Assembly (NCBI GenBank): GCA_021323755.1
Contig: JAJPKJ010000012.1
Coordinates: 124,001 to 188,000, forward strand
DNA length: 64,000 nucleotides
Origin: Chitinophagales bacterium
Lineage (GTDB): Bacteria; Bacteroidota; Bacteroidia; Chitinophagales; Chitinophagaceae
Direction of reading: 5' to 3'
Each line of letters starts with the position of its first letter. Positions within the stretch are counted from its first letter, which is position 1. Below, piece by piece: positions 57,518-64,000 of the stretch. A program made the position numbers and the translations under genes. The notes under the pieces were generated by a model. The model searched no databases. It saw nothing but the letters and a program-made list of their open reading frames with translations, and was not told where the DNA came from.

Positions 57518-59977
57518 TCATTCTGTTCTCAAACTTTTCACCGGATTTGCAAGCGCTGCTTTGATTGCCTGGAAACTGATCGTTACAAGAGCAATGGTCA
57601 ATGCAGCGAGTCCACCTGCAAGAAATATTAGCCAACTCACATCAATACGATAAGCATAATTCTGCAACCATTGATTCATGTAGTACCATGCCAGGGGCGT
57701 AGCGATCGCAAAAGCAATTGCAATGAGCACGATAAATTCTTTTGAAAACAAATAAACAATATTGCCTGTTGTGGCACCCAATACTTTTCGAATGCCGACT
57801 TCTTTAATTCTCTGCACCGCCATGAATGAGGCTAAGCCATACAACCCAAGACAGCTAAGGAATATAGCGATGGCTGCAAAAATTTTATACAACTGCGACA
57901 ACTGTGTTTCCTGTTTGTAAAAACTTTCAACTTTATCATCCAGGAACCTGTATTCGAAAACATTATTTGGGAATCTTTTCTCCCATATTTTTTTGATGGA
58001 CTTCATGCTAGACGCCATGTTTGCGGTTGAAAGTTTTATAGAAGCTTCACGATACATGGTGCTGTTTGTGGCAATAAGCAATGGTGCCAGATTTTGGCGC
58101 AGGGACCTGTCATTAAAATCTTTCAATACACCAACCACGGGGCATTTTATCAAACCACCCATTATGCTTACTTCCTTGTTCAAAATGTCTTCCGGTTTTT
58201 TTAGCCCCAGGCTTTTTACGAATGATTCATTCACCAAAAATTCTCTTGTCCAACCTGAAGGTTGCAAATTTCTTCCGGCTACCAGTTCTAATTTATAAGT
58301 CGGTACATAGTCATTGTCCGCAAATTTGGTAATAGCCTGGAAATCTGCATCCTTTACTGCATGGTCGAATTTGAATGAGGAAAACATATTATTATCATCT
58401 TCAACGGGGGTGTTGGAACTGAAGCTCACGGACTGCACCCCGCTTGACAATAACTGCTGTTTTAAGTAATCCGTCAGCCTGACGCCGGTACTGTCCGGAC
58501 GATAAGGAACATTTAGGATTGCATCTTTATCGAAGCCCAGCGGTTGATTCATGAAATAATTCATTTGCTGTACAATGATCAGTGTCCCGATGATGAGTGC
58601 CTGTGCAATGACGAACTGAAACACGACCAATCCTTTTCTTAACGAAATTCCCTTTGCCGTATTTACGGTGAGTTTGCTCTTTAAAGCATGAACAGGGTTG
58701 AAACGCGATAAAACAATAGAGGGATAAAAGCCCGCAAGTGCTGTTACAACAATGGTCAGAGCCAAAAGAAATAGAATGACTACAGGACGGGTTAGTATGC
58801 TCAATGAAAGCGAAAGTTCTAACAATTGATTTGCATAAGGCAAAATAAGAAGCGTAATAACGGTGGCAAGGATTACCGCAATAGTAACTATCAAAAATGT
58901 TTCAACGATGAACTGAATCTGTAATTGCGCCTTATTACTTCCCAAAACTTTTCTCACACCAACTTCCTTTGCCCGATTGACGGCTTGCGCAGTGGACAGG
59001 TTGATAAAGTTTACACAAGCAATTAACAGGATGAATGCCGCAATCAGCCATAATACATTGATCAGTTCATGACTGATCGTTTTGTTACTGTAATTTCCTG
59101 TTGCTGCATCATAATGCACCGCACTTAATGGCTGGATGATATAGCTATCCTTATTGTCAGCAGATTGCACTTTTCTTGCATATGCGCTTAGTTGTTGATT
59201 AAAGCTGCCAATGGAAATGTTCGATGGCAGCAAAACATAACAACCGAAATCAGGTGCTGATTGATTCCATTGTGGTTGTGCAAATCCGTATTGTGCATCT
59301 CCGGTAAAATCTGTTCCATAGGCAACTACTAGTTTTAACTGGAAGTCTGTATTTGACGGTATTGTTGCGAGAATGCCTGAAACTTTTAATGATGTCGCCG
59401 GAAACTGAAACAATCCCGCACCCATGCTATAATATCCTTTTATTTTAATGGTTTTCCCTATTGCCGTCTTCCAGTCACCGAAATAATCTTCTGCAATCTC
59501 TTTGGTAAGCAACACATTGTTGGGATCTTTTAAAGATTCGTAGGAACCCATGAGCAGCGGAAAATTAAATATGGCAAAAAATGAAGGCGATGTATAAAAT
59601 ACACCGCTATGCTCTTTAAAATTCTTTACAGGGGTTCCATTATCATCGAGTACCTGCAGCTCATCATTGTGGCTTGCATAAATAGGAGCTACTTGTTCAA
59701 GCTGAGGAAAAGTTGATTTCAATCCTGTGGGCAATGGAAAGGGAACGTTTTTCCCATACGTAACCGTTCCTGCTTCTGCATGATGAGATTCCGTCAGTAC
59801 ACGATAAATTCGATCTTTCTTGGAGTGAAAATTTTCGAAGCTTGTTTGATATTGTATAATGATAAAGATCATCATACAAACGGCAATGCCGACTGCTAAG
59901 CCTGCAATGTTGATAATGGTGTAATTCCTATTACGGCTCAAACTTCTGAATGCGGTTTTGAAATAATTCTTGATCAT
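57518..59977 (-). CDS. FtsX/MacB-type ABC permease (array member 3)
   Basis: An 819-residue permease with the same two-module architecture as its neighbours: N-terminal helix in TIINIAGLAVGIAVCMMIFI, coupling motifs EVGVRKVLG near 345 and EVGIRKVLG near 730, and end NPVKSLRTE. It is clearly the nearest relative of member 4: both contain GLVVFQFVIAQALIIGTL, HSKKDRIYR/HPRKDNIYR and NTDFxLK-VVVxY sequences, pointing to a recent duplication. ATPase partner and substrate are unknown. Confidence 0.9.
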   Translation of the reverse strand: MIKNYFKTAFRSLSRNRNYTIINIAGLAVGIAVCMMIFIIIQYQTSFENFHSKKDRIYRVLTESHHAEAGTVTYGKNVPFPLPTGLKSTFPQLEQVAPIYASHNDELQVLDDNGTPVKNFKEHSGVFYTSPSFFAIFNFPLLMGSYESLKDPNNVLLTKEIAEDYFGDWKTAIGKTIKIKGYYSMGAGLFQFPATSLKVSGILATIPSNTDFQLKLVVAYGTDFTGDAQYGFAQPQWNQSAPDFGCYVLLPSNISIGSFNQQLSAYARKVQSADNKDSYIIQPLSAVHYDAATGNYSNKTISHELINVLWLIAAFILLIACVNFINLSTAQAVNRAKEVGVRKVLGSNKAQLQIQFIVETFLIVTIAVILATVITLLILPYANQLLELSLSLSILTRPVVILFLLALTIVVTALAGFYPSIVLSRFNPVHALKSKLTVNTAKGISLRKGLVVFQFVIAQALIIGTLIIVQQMNYFMNQPLGFDKDAILNVPYRPDSTGVRLTDYLKQQLLSSGVQSVSFSSNTPVEDDNNMFSSFKFDHAVKDADFQAITKFADNDYVPTYKLELVAGRNLQPSGWTREFLVNESFVKSLGLKKPEDILNKEVSIMGGLIKCPVVGVLKDFNDRSLRQNLAPLLIATNSTMYREASIKLSTANMASSMKSIKKIWEKRFPNNVFEYRFLDDKVESFYKQETQLSQLYKIFAAIAIFLSCLGLYGLASFMAVQRIKEVGIRKVLGATTGNIVYLFSKEFIVLIAIAFAIATPLAWYYMNQWLQNYAYRIDVSWLIFLAGGLAALTIALVTISFQAIKAALANPVKSLRTE

Positions 59978-60019
59978 ATAAAAAATTTATAATTGCGAAA
60001 TGAGACCATCTCTCAATCG

Positions 60020-60045
60020 CTCAATGGAGAAATTAAGCCATTGAG
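60020..60045. repeat. Inverted repeat in the gap between array permeases 3 and 4
   Basis: CTCAATGG (60020-60027) and CCATTGAG (60038-60045) form an 8-bp perfect stem around 10 nt. The surrounding sequence repeats TCTCAAT-like words. No T-run follows on the minus strand. Confidence 0.35.
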
Positions 60046-60056
60046 AAATTAGCGAA

Positions 60057-62459
60057 TTATTCTGTCCTCAAACTTTTCACCGGGTTGGCAGTTGCTGCTT
60101 TTACGGCAGTGTACCCGACGGTCATCCATGCAATAATTATTGATGATGCAATGGTTACCGCAAAAAACCCAATTCCTATCATAATTCTGTAAGTATATTG
60201 CTGCAACCATTGATGCATAAAATACCATGCTATTGGTGAAGCAATAAGAAAAGCGATGGTGATAAGAATTGTAAATTCTTTTGAAAGCATGAAAACAATA
60301 TTTCTAACAGGTGCTCCCAGCACCTTGCGAATGCCGATCTCTTTTTTGCGGCGAACAGCCATAAAGGAAACCAATCCGTACAAGCCAAGACAGGAAATAA
60401 AAATGGCAATGGCAGAAAATATTTTATAGAGTTGGGAAAGTTGATTTTCCTGTTTGTAAAAATCAGCAATGGATTGATCCAAGAAATTATATTCAAAAAC
60501 ATAATTGGGAAAATCTTTCTTCCACATATTTTCCATCGTGGCAATAATTGTTTTTGCATTGTTGAGATCAATCTTGATGTTCGCCATTCCATAGGCATTT
60601 TTGATCGTTGTCATTACCACCGGACGAATGGGATCACGAAGCGAGTTCTCATGAAAATCTTTTACCACGCCGACTATCGGAAAAGTGGACCCGTTCACAT
60701 TGACGAGTTTGCCAATTGCTTTATTCGGATCCTGAATTCCGAGATTATGCACGACAGTTTCATTCACTACAAATTCGCGCATGGTGTCGGACGGAAAATA
60801 TATTCTTCCGGCAACAATTTTCATATTATACAGGCGAAAATAACTGGTGTCAGCGGGTTTAATGCTTACAATAATGCGTGCATTATTACTCCGATCATTG
60901 TCCGGGAAAAGATCTGTATATGCACCCCCGCCGCCGGCGGGCTGAAAAGTGCTGAAGCTTACATCTTTGACACCAGGTAATTTGAGTAACTCGCTATTGA
61001 GCACTCCGGTTTTTGTGCGGCTTAGACTATCACCAGGAAAACCTGCATTGATAATTGCTTCTTTATTAAATCCCATATCGACATTTCTGAAATAATCCAT
61101 CTGAGATGCGACGACCAATGTTCCGATGATCAGGGCCTGTGCGATTACAAATTGAAAAACGACCAGCCCTCTTCTGAAAAAAATCCCTTTCTTATTATCT
61201 GTATTCACGGCGCTTTTCAGCACTTCGGCAGACTTAAATGATGATAATACCAGTGCCGGATAAAATCCGGAAAGTAAGGTAACGACGACCAAAGCACAAA
61301 TCGTAAATAGAATTAATTTCAAACTGTACAATATGGAAATGGATAAATGAATTTCGAGCAGGTTATTTAAAAAAGGCAAACAAATACTCGCGATAACTAA
61401 GGAACCAATTAACGCAATTAGACTGATCGTTCCGGTTTCGCCAAGGAACTGCAATATTAATTGGGCGCGATTACCGCCCAGGACTTTTCTTACGCCAACT
61501 TCACGCGCACGATTGACCGCCTGAGCCGTTGTCAGATTAATGAAATTTACGCACGCTATTATTAATAAAAAAAGTCCGATCAAACTTAATGCAAGAATCA
61601 GGTCTTTACTGAAAGTACGACCATTAAAATTTCCGTAACGTTCATCATAATGCATTTCTCTCAGCGGCTCAAGTGCAAGATCGTAATTAGGATTTACTGC
61701 TTTGATGTGTTTGTCAACAAAACCAACAAGTAGTTGATCAACCTGACTTCTGGAAGTATTATCGCCAAGTTGAACAAAGCAATAATTATAATCAGAAATA
61801 CTGCCCCAGTCGGTCAAATCAAAATCCTTGGTGAAGGTGGCGTAAGACACAACAACTTTTAGCGGAAAATCAGTGTTAACAGGAGGGTTTTCAAGAATGC
61901 CGCTTACTTTAATGTTCTTTCCAAACACGGAGATCGTTTTGCCAACTGCCGTTTTCCAATCGTCAAAATATTTTGTCGCGATGTCTTTTGTCAATAATAC
62001 TGAGTTTGGTTCACTCATTGCTTTTGCGATATTACCTTGTAGCGAAGGGAAATTGAACATTTGAAAAAATTGGGGCTCAGCAATAACCACACCCCGCTGT
62101 TCTTTAAATTTTTTTAGAACTGTCCCATCCTGCGCCGTTACATTTACCTGCGTATTGCCACTACCATAAATGGCAGCGACATTTGCCAACTGCGGAAAAT
62201 CTGTTCGCATTGCCTGAGATACCGGGAAAGGAACACCACACCGATATTCCTTGCCTACTGCATTTTTCCCATTACGCACCAAACGATAAATATTGTCTTT
62301 TCTCGGATGAAAGTCGTCGAAACTTTGTTCATATTGTATCACAAAAAATATCAAAAGGAAAGCCGCAAAACCAACTGTTAGTCCTGCAATGTTGATGAAG
62401 GAATGACTTTTATGTCTTGAAAGGTTTCTCAGTGCTGTTTTTAAATAGTTCCTGAACAT
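60057..62459 (-). CDS. FtsX/MacB-type ABC permease (array member 4)
   Basis: An 800-residue permease of the same type, closest to member 3. N-terminal helix at ~19-42 (SFINIAGLTVGFAAFLLIFF), extracytoplasmic domain, helices with EVGVRKVLGG near 340, second domain, and C-terminal helices with EIGIRKVLGA near 715. The end NPVKSLRTE is shared. It is full length. An inverted repeat CTCAATGG/CCATTGAG (60020-60045) lies in the gap behind it but lacks a T-run. Confidence 0.9.
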   Translation of the reverse strand: MFRNYLKTALRNLSRHKSHSFINIAGLTVGFAAFLLIFFVIQYEQSFDDFHPRKDNIYRLVRNGKNAVGKEYRCGVPFPVSQAMRTDFPQLANVAAIYGSGNTQVNVTAQDGTVLKKFKEQRGVVIAEPQFFQMFNFPSLQGNIAKAMSEPNSVLLTKDIATKYFDDWKTAVGKTISVFGKNIKVSGILENPPVNTDFPLKVVVSYATFTKDFDLTDWGSISDYNYCFVQLGDNTSRSQVDQLLVGFVDKHIKAVNPNYDLALEPLREMHYDERYGNFNGRTFSKDLILALSLIGLFLLIIACVNFINLTTAQAVNRAREVGVRKVLGGNRAQLILQFLGETGTISLIALIGSLVIASICLPFLNNLLEIHLSISILYSLKLILFTICALVVVTLLSGFYPALVLSSFKSAEVLKSAVNTDNKKGIFFRRGLVVFQFVIAQALIIGTLVVASQMDYFRNVDMGFNKEAIINAGFPGDSLSRTKTGVLNSELLKLPGVKDVSFSTFQPAGGGGAYTDLFPDNDRSNNARIIVSIKPADTSYFRLYNMKIVAGRIYFPSDTMREFVVNETVVHNLGIQDPNKAIGKLVNVNGSTFPIVGVVKDFHENSLRDPIRPVVMTTIKNAYGMANIKIDLNNAKTIIATMENMWKKDFPNYVFEYNFLDQSIADFYKQENQLSQLYKIFSAIAIFISCLGLYGLVSFMAVRRKKEIGIRKVLGAPVRNIVFMLSKEFTILITIAFLIASPIAWYFMHQWLQQYTYRIMIGIGFFAVTIASSIIIAWMTVGYTAVKAATANPVKSLRTE

Positions 62460-62561
62460 GATAAAGTATTTCTGATTTGATGATTTTTGATTGCTTTATT
62501 TTCGGGTTTACATTATAGTTCGTTTCGTGATCGTTAATAGTTATTGGCTATATCCTTAAAG

Positions 62562-64000
62562 CTATTCGGTCCTCAAACTCTTTACCGGGTTTGCTATCGC
62601 TGCTTTTATTGCCTGGAAGCATACGGTTAACAATGCAATGAAAATAATCGCCATTCCGGTCATTCCGAACACCCACCAGTCAATATTTATTCTGTATGCA
62701 TAGTCCTGCAACCATTTATTCATTAACCACCACGTTATCGGTATTGAAATAATGAATGCAACAATAACAAGTCTTAAAAAATCCTTTGAGATTAGGCTGA
62801 TGATGGTTGAAACAGATGCACCCAGCACTTTGCGGATACCGATCTCTTTAGTCCGGTTTACCACGGCAAGTGCAGCGAGTCCGAGAAGGCCAAGACATGC
62901 CAGAAAAATAGCGATACCCCCTGCCCAGCCAATAATATTGCTTAGCCTTGATTCTGAAATATAAAAGCGACCGAGATCTTCATCAAGAAAATTATATTTC
63001 AATGGGTAATCAGGAGCTAGTTTTTTCCAGGTTGACTGTATCGCCGCCAACGCTTTCCCGGGATCGCCAGGTCGTAAGCGCACAAAAAAATGATAGGGTT
63101 TACTCATTGAAGCTGCGAACTGGTGAAACATCAATGGTTCTATAGTGTGAGTGAGATCCTGGTAATTAAAATTGCGGACAACGCCAATCACTATCGGATT
63201 TTCAATACCGAAATTTCCATAACCTTCCAATTTGCGACCAACACTATTTTCGGGGGTCCATTCCAATTCTTTCATCAGCGCTTCATTGATCATAACTGCA
63301 TTTACTGTATCTGATGCAATTGTCTGATCAAAATTTCTTCCTGCCACCAAATGCATGCCTAGCGTTGGCACATAATCAGGATCAATATAAAACTGAGCAA
63401 TATTTATTGATTTTCCACGGTAATCAAATCCGGTATGCATCATTCCTTCATGTTCTCCCAATCCATTGTCAGCACTGGCTATACTTGCAATTTCAGGTAG
63501 TTTGGATAACTCGTGTTTTAATACAGGAAAAAGCTGTTTGGTGTTTTGCACACTATATGCATTGACTTGTACCACGTTTTCCTTTTCAAATCCGGGGTTT
63601 CTTGATTGCATAAAATGTAATTGCTGCATAATGATAATAGCAGAAATAATAAGCGCAGCAGAAAGAACGAATTGAAAAGTAACAAGTGTCTTTGTAAAAA
63701 AATTAGCGCCTCCTAATTTTATTTTAGCCTTTAACACCTCCACCGCGTTGAAGCTTGATAATATCAAAGAGGGATAGCAACCAGATAGCAAACCAACAAG
63801 CACCATCAAGCCAATCATCAACGTTGTTAATTGCGGGAATTGCGCAAAAGAGAAATTTAATTCTCTACCCGATAATTGATTAAAAAAAGGTAAAAGGAGG
63901 TTGGCAAGCGCCAGACCGATCAGTGTTGATAGAAAAGCAAGCAATAATGATTCTGTTAAGAACTGAAGCATCAGCGCTTTCTTGCTTCCACCAATGACTT
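62562..64000 (-). CDS. FtsX/MacB-type ABC permease (array member 5, cut by window end)
   Basis: The C-terminal ~479 residues of a permease of the array; the 5' half lies past the right edge of the window. The open frame begins VIGGSKKALMLQFLTESLLLAF, the end of the first coupling motif and the helix after it, and continues through the second extracytoplasmic domain to the C-terminal helices with EIGIRKVLGASVSTI and end NPVKSLRTE. No internal stop is seen. The gene is not full length only because of the window edge. Confidence 0.9.
   Translation of the reverse strand, partial: VIGGSKKALMLQFLTESLLLAFLSTLIGLALANLLLPFFNQLSGRELNFSFAQFPQLTTLMIGLMVLVGLLSGCYPSLILSSFNAVEVLKAKIKLGGANFFTKTLVTFQFVLSAALIISAIIIMQQLHFMQSRNPGFEKENVVQVNAYSVQNTKQLFPVLKHELSKLPEIASIASADNGLGEHEGMMHTGFDYRGKSINIAQFYIDPDYVPTLGMHLVAGRNFDQTIASDTVNAVMINEALMKELEWTPENSVGRKLEGYGNFGIENPIVIGVVRNFNYQDLTHTIEPLMFHQFAASMSKPYHFFVRLRPGDPGKALAAIQSTWKKLAPDYPLKYNFLDEDLGRFYISESRLSNIIGWAGGIAIFLACLGLLGLAALAVVNRTKEIGIRKVLGASVSTIISLISKDFLRLVIVAFIISIPITWWLMNKWLQDYAYRINIDWWVFGMTGMAIIFIALLTVCFQAIKAAIANPVKSLRTE

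Larger units (their letters stand above)
52508..64000 (-). repeat. Tandem array of at least five FtsX/MacB-type permease genes
   Basis: Five paralogous genes of ~800 codons follow head to tail on the minus strand (52508, 54995, 57518, 60057, 62562), separated by 79-102 bp. All end with NPVKSLRTE, share near-identical DNA around that end, and contain two [EA]x[GA][IL]RKV-G motifs. No ATPase gene lies among them. The last copy runs off the window, so the array may be longer. Confidence 0.9.

Overview
The window looks like an ordinary chromosomal segment of a Bacteroidota bacterium, most likely Chitinophagales/Chitinophagaceae. This rests on type IX secretion/gliding genes (porV, a gldJ-type lipoprotein, a PorP/SprF protein, a type A sorting-domain protein), LytS/LytTR-type two-component pairs, bshA, large FtsX/MacB-type permeases without a linked ATPase, little Shine-Dalgarno signal, and several promoter-like matches to the Bacteroidota pattern TTTG-N19-TAnnTTTG. 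The family assignment is inference. No tRNA, rRNA, CRISPR array, integrase, transposase or prophage gene was seen, and no region has obviously foreign composition.

Layout. 1-4.2 kb: 3' end of a Kup-type K+ transporter, two related membrane-anchored alpha/beta hydrolases, an FkbM-type methyltransferase. 3.3-6.7 kb: divergent oxyR and katG with a near-ideal OxyR site between them. 6.7-10.5 kb: a GT39-like membrane glycosyltransferase flanked by two paralogous S66 LD-carboxypeptidases. 10.5-17.2 kb: metG with a possibly structured leader, a HADH/enoyl-CoA hydratase fusion, a TlpA-like lipoprotein and a coupled metzincin-like protease. 17.3-20.8 kb: an ABC ATPase/permease pair behind a palindromic operator-like site, a TIGR01777-type epimerase, and trmD. 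20.9-28 kb: a LolA-like secreted protein, adenine deaminase, a T9SS cargo protein, and a LiaF-like/DUF4288/LytS/LytTR cluster. 28-38.7 kb: a DUF748/AsmA-like protein, anmK, upp, a PorP/SprF protein, a 3-methyladenine glycosylase, an EI24/CysZ-like protein, a tetrapyrrole-methylase-fold methyltransferase, an M28 peptidase, and bshA. 38.7-46.6 kb: ispF-dut-DUF4292-envC on the minus strand, porV, then divergent gldJ and murF. 46.6-52 kb: a secreted LolA-like protein and a four-gene operon (LytS kinase, esterase, LytTR regulator, ThuA-like protein). 52-64 kb: a peroxiredoxin, then at least five tandem ~800-residue permeases on the minus strand, the last cut by the window edge.

How genes work together. 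Cell-envelope functions dominate: murF, anmK, the two LD-carboxypeptidases and an EnvC-like amidase activator serve peptidoglycan synthesis, recycling and splitting; porV/gldJ/PorP belong to secretion and gliding. A second theme is oxidative and thiol stress (oxyR-katG, bshA, peroxiredoxin, TlpA-like protein).

Most notable observations: a single-base frameshift that removes the N-terminus of one array permease (nearly all of the expected 802-residue protein can be reconstructed by adding one base); the permease array itself; the kinase-esterase-regulator-ThuA operon; the LiaF-like/LytST cluster; the palindromic site upstream of the ABC pair; and the murF promoter nested in the gldJ terminator. 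No wholly new system was convincingly seen.
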